This document shows, in pieces, positions 21,790 to 32,650 of a stretch of DNA of 64,000 bases. The stretch's first letter is position 1. Every line of letters starts with the position of its first letter. The DNA comes from Flectonema sp. DT1601 (Eukaryota > Euglenozoa > Diplonemea > Diplonemida > Diplonemidae): the NCBI GenBank assembly GCA_964019425.1, contig OZ025810.1:1054001-1118000 (forward strand). Reading direction: 5' to 3'. The notes beneath the pieces were generated by a model that made no database searches, was not told the DNA's origin, and saw nothing but the letters and a program-made list of their open reading frames with translations. Position numbers and translations under genes: made by a program.

Positions 21790-22659
21790 ATGAACTTTCA
21801 GGACGTTCACGGAGTGGAAATCTCACTGACTGAAACACCATCAGGACTTGTGATTAGGCGAAATGGTGAAGAGTTGGGAAAGATAACTCAAAACGGTGAA
21901 GTAATAATTCGATCAAATGAAATAGAACTGACCAACGACGTGACGGTAGCCGTGGGAGGTAAAGAAACTGAATGGAGAGAAGTAATTGAGAACATACGAA
22001 CATACCTCAGAGATAAAAGAATTGAAGTCGTTTCTTGGGGAAGTCCACGACGATGGCAATACAAATCTTGCACAGAAGAAGGTGGATGGCTGTGGCAGAA
22101 TATTCACAGACAACCTCTTGTTCAGGAAAAGTTAAAAAGAGATCCAATGCCACCTGTTTTGATACCTGGACCTAGAAATCAACGAAGCTACCACTCTCCT
22201 CCAGTTGCTCCTACTGCTGGTATTCAGCCACCTCAGGAGCCTCCTTCTGGTGTTGTGGTTGAGGAGGCTTCTTATCAAAGTGTTGGTTCTTTAAATAATA
22301 ACTCGACTGTATTGGTAGCTGCTCCTCCTCCTTCTCCTCTTTCTCCTCCAATAAAAGCGATACCAGATTATCGACTACTTCCTCCAAGGGTAGTATCATC
22401 TTCACTTCCAAAGAAAAAGAAGAAAGGCGCCTCACTACTAACTGTCCCTGATCCTAATTGGTGGCTTCACGTCAATCCGGATAACGCAAAACTTGATCAG
22501 ACGTTTTCTCATTTTCAAAAAGTGCAACCGCAAAATCCGTACCTTCCTCGAATGTCATTTCAATCTCCATATTTAAATACGTTACCTCTTCCTTATGATG
22601 AGAATGAAGACAGCTATCCCTTGCATGATAATATTTATTTATACCCAACTGATGGGTAG
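21790..22659 (+). CDS. Hypothetical protein with proline-rich middle
   Basis: A 289-aa protein. Residues 1-115 look like a compact beta-rich domain (VEISLTETPSGLVIRRNGEE, VTVAVGGKETEWREVIENIR, RRWQYKSCTEEGGWLWQNI). The rest is proline-rich (PPVAPTAGIQPPQEPP and PPPSPLSPPI) and ends in an acidic/tyrosine tail. No known family. The stop codon overlaps a GGGTAG that could act as a donor. Confidence 0.7.
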   Translation: MNFQDVHGVEISLTETPSGLVIRRNGEELGKITQNGEVIIRSNEIELTNDVTVAVGGKETEWREVIENIRTYLRDKRIEVVSWGSPRRWQYKSCTEEGGWLWQNIHRQPLVQEKLKRDPMPPVLIPGPRNQRSYHSPPVAPTAGIQPPQEPPSGVVVEEASYQSVGSLNNNSTVLVAAPPPSPLSPPIKAIPDYRLLPPRVVSSSLPKKKKKGASLLTVPDPNWWLHVNPDNAKLDQTFSHFQKVQPQNPYLPRMSFQSPYLNTLPLPYDENEDSYPLHDNIYLYPTDG

Positions 22660-22697
22660 TTAGATTTAATAATTCCGTCTTTCTTTCTTTCTTTATT

Positions 22698-22729
<32 letters not shown>

Positions 22730-22995
22730 TATTTATTAATTGTATTACGCGTCTTTTGTTTATGTTGTGACTTGTATCTGTTTTTTTTTTAGATAAAATA
22801 AAAATCAACGTCTTGGGTGTTGTTGTTTTTTTAATAATTGTTTTCTCTCCTCAGGATTGTCCAAGAGATTGTTGTTCCTTAGAGGTAAAGAGGAATGTGA
22901 ATTAGAATTACTCTCGAAATGTAAATAGTTTCTTTAAAAAGTTGCTTTTATATCTAATAATCGTATCAAGCCTCGTTTTTCTTTCAGAGTATTAT
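22660..22995. other. Intergenic spacer with CTTT microsatellite
   Basis: (CTTT)n runs from about 22676 to 22732. Two acceptor-like sites follow: CTCTCCTCAG at ~22854 and TTTTTCTTTCAG at 22987. The second lies 8 nt before the next ATG. Confidence 0.65.
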
Positions 22996-24858
22996 ATGTC
23001 TCATCGGTACTTTCGATTGACAGCAGCCTCTGCTCTTGCTGGAGGATGTTTTCTGACGAAACAAAAAATAGTGTTTGCGAATGAAAAGAATAAAGTAATT
23101 GTTACGTACAACGGGAAGACTTATGATGTGACTAACTTCTGTTCAGTTCATCCAGGAGGTGAAGGTCTTCTGAGAGGAGCTGATGGAATGGATTTGAAAG
23201 CTTTCTTTGATGTTTACACAATTCATAATAATAATAAATTAGTTGACGACTACCTAATTGGAATGGAGATTGATTCCAACAACAAGTCACAACCACTGGA
23301 ACTTACGTTAGCTGAAGGGAATGCAAGAACGTGGATGCTGAGAAGGCTTCGAGTTATCGCTGTAGTGATCATCGCACCACTACTTTGGATTAAAAAATTA
23401 TTATTTCAGAAAAGTGAGAGTCCTCCACACAAAGTTGCAGTAATCGGAGGCGGAATAGCCGGCTGTGGTGCAGCCTACAGCCTCTCAAAGTCAGGATTTG
23501 AAACTCACATCTTCGAATCTCGTGAAGCCCTCGGTGGCAATGCCACGACCTGGAATTGGGAAACCTCATCAGGTTCGATAACTACTGGGCTAGCAGTGTT
23601 AGCTTGGCCAACTCATTACTTTAGGAATTATACTTCACTACTACAAGACTTATGTGTTGCTACAGAAAGAGTAAAGCTTCCATACTTTATAAACAGTACT
23701 GTTAAAGGATATGAAGGACACCTTGATCAGCTACATCCTAATGAAAGTCTCGGAACTACATTCAAAACTGACCTTCAACATTGGGACGCGGCGGTCAGCA
23801 CAGCCACTAAACTCAACAATTTATTTTGTGGTGAAGAACGTTCGCTGTACAAGTCCAGTTACATTAATCCGATGAATTTTATAAGTTTGAAAACTCTATT
23901 GAAAATACACGGATGCTCTGATGCCTTTTGGGATGTTATTGTTGTGTCTCAGTACGGCAGTTCTTTCTTAACTCCTCACTTAGAGACTGTTCCAGCAGTT
24001 ATTCTTCCTATCATTGATGATCTAATCCCTCTCACTACAGTTCCAGGGATTGATGATCAAAAGACAATGACATCTTGGGCTGAAGATTCTCGTGAGATAT
24101 TTAAAAAGATGACTAAACAATCATCAGTCTATACTAACTCGAGAGTACTCAGAATAACCCCGAATGAAGTAGATGACGATGGTAATACAAAAATAAAACT
24201 TGAAACAACCAACGGTGATTCACACTATTTTGACAGAGTTGTTATGGCTTGCAATGCAGGTGCTGCAGGAACAATAATTCAAAACAAGAGTTGGTATGAG
24301 AGAGCTCTATTAGATGGGGTTCAGTACACCGATGATGTGGATACTTGTTGGGTTGCAGCTCACATGCATTCTGATAAATCAGTTTTAAAAGAATCCCATC
24401 AACAATCAATATTAGACAAGTTCGCAACTTACATCGACGTTTCAGGATCATCACGTCAAGGATTTAATTATGATCAGACTTTCGTACTGGGTTCGTGGTA
24501 TCCTGCAGCTCAGCGTACTTTAGAAAGAAGAAGTGGAGGAGTTCTTCCATTGTTAGTATCTCATGGTGAGCAGATGGTTGATAAGATATCATCAGAACAT
24601 CTCAAAGGAACTGTTTCTCATGTTAGAGCTCATCCCGTGTTGTCGCCATTGAATCTTTTAATATCTCAATTACTTCCTCTCTTGCAGGGTAATCGAGGAA
24701 TTCATTATTGCGGTTCTTATTCTACTCCAGGTAACGGACATGATCTATCTTTGTTGTCTGGTTTTGTTGCTGCGAATGCGGTGGGAGCCTCGTATCCTTT
24801 TCCTGAAAACAAAGCAGCAAAAAGAGACTTTGAATTACTGCGGAGGTTAATGTGTTGA
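22996..24858 (+). CDS. Cytochrome b5/FAD amine-oxidase-like fusion
   Basis: A 620-aa protein starting after the TTTCTTTCAG acceptor. Residues 1-25 form a hydrophobic N-terminus. Residues ~30-85 are a cytochrome b5 domain with the heme ligand H52 in FCSVHPGGEG and a second histidine in YTIHNNNKLVDDYLIG. A membrane helix (VIAVVIIAPLLWI) follows at ~118-132. From 145 there is an NAD/FAD oxidoreductase with GxGxxG (VIGGGIAGCGAAYSLSKSG, G151 onwards) and a GNRGIHYCGSYSTPGNGHD FAD-binding end. The flavin part resembles COG2907-type amine-oxidase-like proteins. b5 plus flavin in one chain suggests electron transfer to the FAD at a membrane. The substrate is unknown. Confidence 0.85.
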   Translation: MSHRYFRLTAASALAGGCFLTKQKIVFANEKNKVIVTYNGKTYDVTNFCSVHPGGEGLLRGADGMDLKAFFDVYTIHNNNKLVDDYLIGMEIDSNNKSQPLELTLAEGNARTWMLRRLRVIAVVIIAPLLWIKKLLFQKSESPPHKVAVIGGGIAGCGAAYSLSKSGFETHIFESREALGGNATTWNWETSSGSITTGLAVLAWPTHYFRNYTSLLQDLCVATERVKLPYFINSTVKGYEGHLDQLHPNESLGTTFKTDLQHWDAAVSTATKLNNLFCGEERSLYKSSYINPMNFISLKTLLKIHGCSDAFWDVIVVSQYGSSFLTPHLETVPAVILPIIDDLIPLTTVPGIDDQKTMTSWAEDSREIFKKMTKQSSVYTNSRVLRITPNEVDDDGNTKIKLETTNGDSHYFDRVVMACNAGAAGTIIQNKSWYERALLDGVQYTDDVDTCWVAAHMHSDKSVLKESHQQSILDKFATYIDVSGSSRQGFNYDQTFVLGSWYPAAQRTLERRSGGVLPLLVSHGEQMVDKISSEHLKGTVSHVRAHPVLSPLNLLISQLLPLLQGNRGIHYCGSYSTPGNGHDLSLLSGFVAANAVGASYPFPENKAAKRDFELLRRLMC

Positions 24859-25338
24859 GATTCGTTCTTTTTTTTTTTTATTTTACTAACAATCGCACTC
24901 ATTCAATCGATCTGTTGACTAGTTTATAATATCAACGGGCTTCAGTGCCAATAGTTGATTGTCTTTGTGTGTGTTGTCTTTTCTCTCTTTTTGTTATTTT
25001 TGATTTAATCGACGCTATCAGTTTCCTCTTCGATGAGACAGATCTCACTCCTTCTGGAAGACTCTACACCTGATTGCATTCACCTTCTGATTTTTTATTT
25101 TTCTTCTCTTCATTTTGTTACCTTCTTTTATTTATAACTTTTTAACGAAACAGTTCACCCGGAAATTCTTCCAAACGAGTGCCAATACCGACTGTTAGTG
25201 CATTCACTGACACTCGATGAGTGATATGAAATAAATAGATTTTGATCGTGACCTTAGTCACTCTAAATTATTGAACTATAAAGTTGGTGGTGGTTTGATT
25301 ACTTCTGTTACTCTTTTTAGATACCAAAACACTGTAAG
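24859..25338. other. Intergenic spacer
   Basis: T-rich. A TACTCTTTTTAG acceptor-like site at ~25320 precedes the next ATG. Nothing else seen. Confidence 0.45.
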
Positions 25339-26682
25339 ATGGGAAAAAAGAAGGGAGGAGGGGGAGGTGGTGGAGCTGTTGAAGAGAAAGATGTAACAGC
25401 ACCATTCTTGAAGGCAATCAAAGGAGGAGATTTAATGAAAGTTGAAAAGTTTTTAGACAAAGACGAAGGATTATCAAATGCTTCTAATAAGAAAGGTCAA
25501 ACATCCGTAATGATTGCGATTGAAGAGAGGTGCTCTGATATAGTTGAGACGCTGTTAGAGTCAGGAGCGAAAGTAAACCAGAGGGACCCAAAAGGACTTT
25601 GTGAACTTCACTATTGCGTCTACGAAGAAGATGATCTCAGTACCGTCAAACTAATTAGAGCTGGAGCAAAGTTAAATAACAAAGACAACGACGGGGATAC
25701 TCCACTTCACTTGGCTGCAAGACTCGCAACTGAAGGATCTCAAGCCATCGCTAAATTGATGTTGTCTCCAGATCAACACGATGAGTCTGATGAAAGTTGC
25801 GAAAGCGACGAAGACGAGCCGGCCCCAAAAAGAAAAATATTTCAAATATCGGAATCTCATATTTCAGAATCTCTAAAAACCACCAACAGTGACGGTGCAA
25901 ATGTTCTCCACTACGCAGCTGCTGAACCAGACTGTAGGGATCTCGCCTTATTCTTAATCGAAAAAGCCGACAAGTTGAATATCAAAAACTTCCTCGACTC
26001 CCAATCATCTGGTGGATCTCCATTAGCTAACGCCTGCAGTATTGGAAACATTGACGTGGCTGAGAAACTAATGCTCGCTGGGTGTCGAGTTGACAGTACT
26101 AGTGAAGATGGTAGAACTCCTCTTCATGAAGTTGCAATGGATGGATCTGTGAAGCTTTTAGATGCGATCTTTGAAATAAATAAAACTGCGGAGTACGTAA
26201 ACAAACGCAGTGGTGATGGATCAACAGCACTTCACCACGCCGCGATGAATGGCCATCTTCCAGTTGTTGTGAAGATACTTGAAATAGAAGGAATTGAAAA
26301 CAACGTTCAGGACTCTGAAGGATGTACTCCAATGAGCTTAGCCTGGGAACAGGGTCATAAATCTATTATCTCTCGTCTTGAAGAAGAAGGAATCTCAACT
26401 GAGGGTCTCGACGTTGAAGTCCAAGAGCGTAAGTCAGTTAGAGAACCGATTCTGGCTCCCTCAAAGGCCGAGGAAGTCGAGCGAAAGTTTCAAGCAAAAC
26501 TTGCACGTGATAGACTCGCCAAAGAACAGGCCGCCAAAGAAAAGAAGATTCAAGAAAAGATGGTTGAAAATAAAATCAAAGCAGCTGAAGAAAAGAGAGA
26601 CGAACCAGCTCGTTATGAACTAAACTCAGCCACAGTGATATTGTTTCTGTATGTACATATTATTTATATTTATTATTATTAA
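25339..26682 (+). CDS. Ankyrin-repeat protein
   Basis: A 447-aa ORF. After a basic/glycine start (MGKKKGGGGGGG) come about seven ankyrin repeats, including KGQTSVMIAIEERCSDIVET, GDTPLHLAARLATEG, GANVLHYAAAE, GRTPLHEVAMDGSVKLL and GSTALHHAAMNGHLPVVVKI. An acidic insert (DESDESCESDEDEPAPKRK) interrupts them. A charged helix (RKFQAKLARDRLAKEQAAKE) ends the protein. The final ~15 residues (VILFLYVHIIYIYYY) look like translated intron or UTR, so a donor near ATGAACTAAACTCAGCCACA|GT and a small last exon are likely but could not be placed. Confidence 0.82.
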   Translation: MGKKKGGGGGGGAVEEKDVTAPFLKAIKGGDLMKVEKFLDKDEGLSNASNKKGQTSVMIAIEERCSDIVETLLESGAKVNQRDPKGLCELHYCVYEEDDLSTVKLIRAGAKLNNKDNDGDTPLHLAARLATEGSQAIAKLMLSPDQHDESDESCESDEDEPAPKRKIFQISESHISESLKTTNSDGANVLHYAAAEPDCRDLALFLIEKADKLNIKNFLDSQSSGGSPLANACSIGNIDVAEKLMLAGCRVDSTSEDGRTPLHEVAMDGSVKLLDAIFEINKTAEYVNKRSGDGSTALHHAAMNGHLPVVVKILEIEGIENNVQDSEGCTPMSLAWEQGHKSIISRLEEEGISTEGLDVEVQERKSVREPILAPSKAEEVERKFQAKLARDRLAKEQAAKEKKIQEKMVENKIKAAEEKRDEPARYELNSATVILFLYVHIIYIYYY

Positions 26683-27372
26683 ATTCCTTTTTCTGAATTG
26701 AACTATCTCCCAAATGTCTTATCCGACGATAACGAAATCCGAATGAAAACTTCTCTCTTGTCGCTGCCGTAGTCGCTGTTATTAAATTCTAATACTTCCG
26801 TGACTTTGTTGATTAGTGCACTGATTGCTATCGAGGTGTGGAGGAATTGATTTGTTGATTTTACGTTTGAAATGGCTGCTCAGTCGCACTTCGTTTTCGT
26901 TTATTTTTTTGAGCTGATAAATACGTCACGTTGTTGTTGTTTCTTGTTCATTGCTTCTGCGATTTTGAGAGTTGGTGTACCACATTAATGAACTCCTCGA
27001 TGTCCATCTCCACTTTTGTTATCTTCTCATGTCATTATGCCTGCGCACTTTTCGATGCAAGTTCATCACCCAACATGCAGGCAATGAAGAAGAATTTCCT
27101 AAATAATAATAATAATAAAAACAGGTTCATAATGACTTGGGTTGTAGGTGGAATCCTTTCCTTCACTGGATAGTTATTGTGACTGCTGCTAGTCGTCTAA
27201 GACCTATCTTAGTTAGTGTCACACGAGAGAAATATTTTGAATCTGTTTTCTTTTTTATTAAATCTGATGATGCCTTCAACAGGTCAGACAATGAAAGAGA
27301 TGTTGTTGTCTCACTTTTTTAGATTATTTATTATTAATATCCTTCTCAGACATAATAAAACAAAACAAAAAC
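26683..27372. other. Intergenic region with antisense coding-like stretch
   Basis: No supported + strand gene. On the - strand, about 26955-27110 translates to protein-like pieces (ACMLGDELASKSAQA and KITKVEMDIEEFINVVHQ) separated by two stop codons. They are preceded on that strand by a TTATTATTATTTAG acceptor-like site. This is reported as a finding rather than a gene. Confidence 0.4.
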
Positions 27373-27740
27373 ATGCCTGCGAAGAAGACATCACCAAAGA
27401 AGAAAGATGACGACTCTGACATTAGTGATATCTCAGACGTAGATAGCGTTAAGGAAAAGAAGGAGAAAAAAATCACAAAAGCTGACGTCTACCACAAGAA
27501 TTCCGAATCCAGGATTATAGAACAGGCTAAAAAGATGTTTGATTCAGAGAAAGTACCGTCGATTTTTGTTTTAAAGGTCTGCACTCTTCTTCTTCTTTTT
27601 TTTTTTTTTTTTTCCTCCTTTCTTAATCCCAATCGTGTCATATTAAAAATAAATTAAAACAACAGGCTGCAAAACGGGAGTTTGCGTTCCTCTCAAAGAG
27701 TGAAAAGGATGACATAAAAATACCGAAATTAAAGAAATAA
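27373..27740 (+). CDS. Small lysine-rich protein (two exons)
   Basis: Exons 27373-27576 and 27666-27740, joined in phase 0, give 92 aa. The 89-nt intron is GTCTGC..AAACAACAG with a long T run. The N-terminus is a Lys-rich/acidic low-complexity tail (MPAKKTSPKKKDDDSDISDI). The C-terminal ~55 residues (SESRIIEQAKKMFDSEKVP, then AAKREFAFLSKSEKD) look helical. A chromatin role is plausible from composition, but no family is recognised. Confidence 0.72.
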
Positions 27741-28059
27741 AAAATATTCAGATGTTTGACCGATAGTAACAAACACACAAACAACAAAGTAAAAGACAAC
27801 AGATGTTGTTTAGAATCTTATCACAGGATAGGATTATATTATTGTATTCTTTCATAGAATTTAGTTGCGTCTCGTAAATGCTTATCCCATCTTATGCTTT
27901 CTCACGAGATGATTACTTTTATTAGTTTAGACGTTTTCATAAATATATTTAAATCATTTCTTTCTTTTAGTGAGTTTGATATATGGCTGTTGTCTGCGCT
28001 GTTCTTTTTCGTCTCTTATGCTTATTTACATTCTTACTTTCATTCTGCTAAAACAGCCA
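27741..28059. other. Intergenic spacer
   Basis: Ends with the acceptor-like CTGCTAAAACAG three bases before the next ATG. A 66-aa ORF here is an out-of-frame overlap. Confidence 0.45.
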
Positions 28060-28959
28060 ATGCCGTTAGAAGCTGTTGTGGATGTCAGAAGTGAGGATGC
28101 TTTCCTCTCGTGTCACTTAATTGGTAGTATTAATATTCCTTATTGTGAATTAACTCAGAGGCTCTACGAACTACCAGAGTGTAGTATTCCAATTGATCTT
28201 ATCGTTGACGATGATTGCGGGGCAGACGAAGATGAAATAAATAAAATGAAATGGAAAGTAAATATCATAAAATGGAGCGACTTACTAAACGACACTCGTG
28301 AAGAATTTCTGGAGGCTGGAGAACCAACTGAGAAAGCGAGGCTGTGGCAGCCGACTCCTTTACTTGTCCGTAAAATTGAGGAAATAGAAAATGAATTACA
28401 AGAAAGAGGTCTTCCTTTAACATGTTGTGATATTGGATGTGGTCACGGTAGAGATATAGCTTTCTTAACTTCAAGAGGATGGGAAGTGACAGGTGTTGAT
28501 AATAGACAGCCGTTACTCGATCACGCTGTTGATCTATCAGAGCGATTCTCTGGAAAGTCAATAGTTGCTGTAAATGCTGATCTCAAAAAGACTTGGCCAT
28601 TTCCTCCGCAGAGTTTCAGTCTCGTTCTTGTTGTTAGATTCCTCATTCGAGACCTTCTCGAAAAGATAACAAACACTGTAGGACCGAATGGATTTCTTTT
28701 GTATTCTCATTTCCTTGATGGCTGTCAACTCATCAGCACTCCTAAAAGTCCTGCTCATTACTTCCTTCGTGGAGAGCTTCGTAATCTCGTAACTCGCAAT
28801 GACGAGTTCGACGTGTCTTATGAAGAGGAAGCGAACCTATCCGATGGTAGACCTGTTTGTGTTTTTTTTTTTTTAATTGTTTTTACTTATTTTTTGAATC
28901 ACCCCAACCTTGCAATAATAATAAAACAGATGACTGAATTTATTTCTCGTCGGAAATAA
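28060..28959 (+). CDS. Rhodanese-like/SAM methyltransferase fusion
   Basis: Exons 28060-28854 and 28930-28959 (274 aa). Residues 1-55 match the first half of a rhodanese domain (VVDVRSEDAFLSCHLIGSIN, IPYCELTQRLYELP). The usual active-site loop is not evident, so it may be non-catalytic. Residues ~115-265 form a class I methyltransferase with motif I CCDIGCGHGRDIAFL (D124) and motif II WEVTGVDNR. The 75-nt intron (GTTTGT..AAACAG) contains no stop and is a multiple of three, so retention would insert 25 residues in frame. The substrate is unknown. Confidence 0.8.
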   Translation: MPLEAVVDVRSEDAFLSCHLIGSINIPYCELTQRLYELPECSIPIDLIVDDDCGADEDEINKMKWKVNIIKWSDLLNDTREEFLEAGEPTEKARLWQPTPLLVRKIEEIENELQERGLPLTCCDIGCGHGRDIAFLTSRGWEVTGVDNRQPLLDHAVDLSERFSGKSIVAVNADLKKTWPFPPQSFSLVLVVRFLIRDLLEKITNTVGPNGFLLYSHFLDGCQLISTPKSPAHYFLRGELRNLVTRNDEFDVSYEEEANLSDGRPVCVFFFLIVFTYFLNHPNLAIIIKQMTEFISRRK

Positions 28960-29124
28960 GCTGCAAAGATTCACAGAGATTAGACTTTCTTATTGATTTT
29001 TTGTAGCAATTTTAAAAAAAACCTTATTATGAAGTTTATAAATAACGTTCTGTTCCCAACAGGTATACCCCCCACTGATGCATAAGCAAGAGGTGAATCA
29101 TAAAATTAAATAGCTGAACCTAAA

Positions 29125-31635
29125 ATGGGTAATTGCTGTAATTCAGGTAACAAAGAAGATCAGATAGAAGATGAAGATGACGGTCGTGAAGTCGATCAAA
29201 TGATGAGAGACTTGGGAGCTGGAGATGATCAAAGCTCTACTGTCTTATTAACAATAGCAGCTAGAAACGTATCATCTGGCGCAAGCAATCCAATGGTTTA
29301 CGTCTTTGAGAAAGGAGCTGGATCAGAAGGTGAGTTTGGAACGTACATCGCAAACACTGAAAGCATCAATTCATCATCTCCACAATTTGTAAAGACGATT
29401 AGTATTGGTTATCAGTTTGCTTCTATTCAAAATATTGTTTTTGTTTTAGTGTCTGAAGAAAAGAAGGGAGGAGGATTCGACCAACAACCTCGATTTGGAT
29501 CTTGTACCATTACGTTACCTGAGTTGGTTAATACTTCTCCATATACGACAGCTCTTATTTCTGAAAAGAATTCAAAAGTTGGAGATATAATAATTCATTC
29601 TGAAGAAGCTCGGAGTGATATGCCGCAGTATGAGATTATGTTTACTTTTGGTTGTAAAGATATCGAAAGTAAGAATCTGTTTGGAGCAAACGGTTCAGAT
29701 CCATTCCTCGTAATCTCAAGAGTTGAGGGAGGATCATTTATACCCGTCGCAAAGACAGAACACTTTGATGGAGTTCTTGAATGTGTTTGGAAGCCGACTG
29801 TTATAAAGTTAGATAAACTTTGTAAGAATGATTTCAATTCTTGGATCCTTCTCGAAGTATTCGATTGGGAATCCAACGGAAAACATCAGATGATCGGAAC
29901 AGCCAGAACAACACTCGCTACTATGTTGGCTGAATTCTTATCTCAAAAGGAAAAAGCTTCTCAACCACCACCGATGACTACAGATGACACTCAGGCAAAG
30001 CATTCCCCACCTTCATCATCTAAACCACAACTATCATGGGAATTAATTAATTCAAGTAAAGTTGGAAAGACAAAATACCACTCGAGTGGTGATCTGATGC
30101 TCGTCGATATTGAAGTTAGTGTTGCCCATTCGTTTTTAGAATATGTTAAGGGGGGTTTTGATATTAATTTAACAGTTTGCGTTGATTTCAGTAGCAGCAA
30201 TCGTCAGATCAACGATCCAACATCTCTACACTACCTCAACCCTCATAGACATGATAATGAATATTTAAAGGCTTTGAGATCAGTTGTTTCTGTTCTGGGT
30301 GAGTATGATAAGGATCAAGAATTTCCATTTTATGGTTTTGGAGCACAAGTACCTCAAATGAACTCTGATTGTTTCCCAGTAACATTTGATATAAACAGAG
30401 CAGAGGTTGAAGGTATAGAAGGAATAGTTACTGCTTATTGGAATTGTTTATCTACAATAACAATGTCGGAACCAACTAATTTCGGAGGTGTACTCCAAAC
30501 CATGAGGTCAATCGCAAGAAAGAGTATTGAAGCCTATCAAATAGTCCTGATCGTTACCGATGGAGGGATCTCAGACTTACAAGAAACAATTGACGTTATT
30601 GTTTCTTGTTCTGACGATCCTATCTCAGTTTTAATTATCGGAGTTGGTGACGACTCGAACGGTAATTTCGATAACATGGAAATCCTTGATGGTGATGATA
30701 AACCTTTATTATCAACGGCTGGTAAAACAGCTAATCGAGATTTAGTTGGTTTCGTTCCATATCGAGTTCATAAGAACAGTCCTGAAGCACTCGCTAGAGC
30801 GACCTTGATGGAAATTCCGAATCAATTTTCAAAATGGGCTAAGCTACGAGGGGTAAAACCTCCTCAGCGTGATCCTCATGAGGAAATGCAAAAACAACAA
30901 CAACAAGCAACACAACTCCGTGAACTAACTAAACACAAAGGTAACCTTAACAACTACATCGTTGACGGAGAGGAAATCACTGCAATCTTAAGAAAAAGAG
31001 AAGCAGCTGATGGAATTGGACTCAAAGTTGAAGACATGACAATTCATGGAGTGACCAGAGGTACTGCTGCAGCAGAACAAGATTTCTATAAATATGAAGG
31101 CTACCTTATTACTCACGTCAATGGAATTCGTGTCTACGATCCACGTGAAGTCGGACCAATTGCTAGTCAACGAGCTCTAGTAAAGTTAACACTAGTGAGG
31201 AATCCTAATTATGAACCTGGACAGTCAGAACCTTCAGAAAGAGGTTACTCCTCACGTAAAGGAAGTAGATATCAATCTCACGGAGGTGATGATAACTTTG
31301 ACATGGGTTCCTTTGATGGAATTACTGACCCAGGTTGGGATAGCGACAAACCCAGATCTCGTCGTCGACGTGATAATAATCGTCCTCACCACAGCAGGAG
31401 AGGAGGAGGAGACTCTGAACGCCGCAGCCACCGTCGACATCGACCAAATGACAGCAAACGGAATACACCCGGGGGGGCTTCATCAAGTCATAGACGTCAT
31501 TCAAGTAAATCGTATGCTTTAATTTTATTTATATTTTTTTAATTTATTTATTCTAATCTGGAAGAAATAATAAAAAAACACAGAACCAGAAGTGCATACG
31601 GAGAAAGCAACGTGGACTACGTTCCGATGGTGTAG
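29125..31635 (+). CDS. Copine with C-terminal PDZ-like domain
   Basis: Exons 29125-31511 and 31584-31635 (812 aa). The start MGNCCNSGN is a myristoylation/palmitoylation signal. Two C2 domains follow (~40-160; ~170-275 with LFGANGSDPFLVISR). A copine-type vWA domain (~330-560) has the MIDAS-like VDFSSSN, the diagnostic SLHYLNPHRHDNEYLKALRS, FYGFGAQVP and IVTDGGISDL. After it, residues ~625-700 (GIGLKVEDMTIHGVTRGTAA, GYLITHVNGIRVYD) look like a PDZ domain, then an Arg/His/Ser-rich tail. The intron (72 nt) was placed by phase and yields the end RSAYGESNVDYVPMV. Copines are Ca-dependent phospholipid-binding proteins. The lipid anchor and PDZ-like region are not part of the usual architecture. 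Confidence 0.88.
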
Positions 31636-32650
31636 ATTAAATCCGACAATTTCTTTTTTTTTTTTCCCCCCACTTTTCGTTTCGTATTTTTGTTAAGTCA
31701 AAAACCCCCCTAAATTCTATCTGCGTGTCAAGTGGGTACTAACGTTTACTTAACTTTATTTTTTTAAAGAATAGAATCTGCGATTCTGTGTCTTAAGTTA
31801 CAGCACAAAAAAAAAACAAACTGCGAGACGCTTGTAGAATTAATTAAAGTCAGGCTTCTTAGTTCGGAGCTGTTTTTTTTCCATAAAAAATATCTGCTTT
31901 CAACTTGATGCAATTCGGTTGTCTGCTGCTCGCCACCTTGAGTGTTTAGGTGAGGTCTTCTTTCCATTTTTTTTGATATTTGTCCCCACGACTGTTTTTA
32001 ATTAAATATAAGTAGAAAACTATTAGAAGTAGAAAACATAGTTTGCTGGTTAGCGTATGAGTTCACTTGTGCGTACCAACAACACAAACAGAAGGTTTTT
32101 ATTTCTGATCTTTTTCCCCTCGACCTGAATTAATTAATAACAACAACTCAGAGATAACATTATTCTTTGAATGATAAAATGATTAGCGGCAGCAATAAGA
32201 AAGTAGCTTACTTTACTACTGCAGATGCTGGGCTGGCCTGATTACCGCAATATCCTCCCCCTATTGAAAGAGATCTGGGATTACCTAACAGCAACCGTTA
32301 TTTGTTTAGTATCCTTCCATGATTTTTGTTGATTTAAATTAATTATTTTATAATTGAATACGCTACTTAACACTCTTATGTAATTACGGAATAATACGAT
32401 ATATCAATTTACTCCCCCCCCTTGATTTATTTATCCAAGTCCCCCCCCGTTTTATTTTCATCTGATGGTTCGTTTCGTAACAGTTCTGATTGTGTTGAGA
32501 TTCTTTGTTGTTATTATTTTGTTCTAATGTTTTATATATCTTTCCCCCGCAGTATAATTCAACGGAAAACTTATTGAATAAGTGAACTAAAGAGATAGCA
32601 AAGAGCGCGTTTTGTTCGATGTGGTCTTTCACCAGCAGTTTAAAAATAAA
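31636..32650. other. Intergenic region (1 kb)
   Basis: AT-rich with several C runs (for example 32414-32421, 32441-32448). A 67-aa - strand ORF at 31764-31967 and an 82-aa one at 32384-32632 lack support. No gene seen. Confidence 0.5.
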
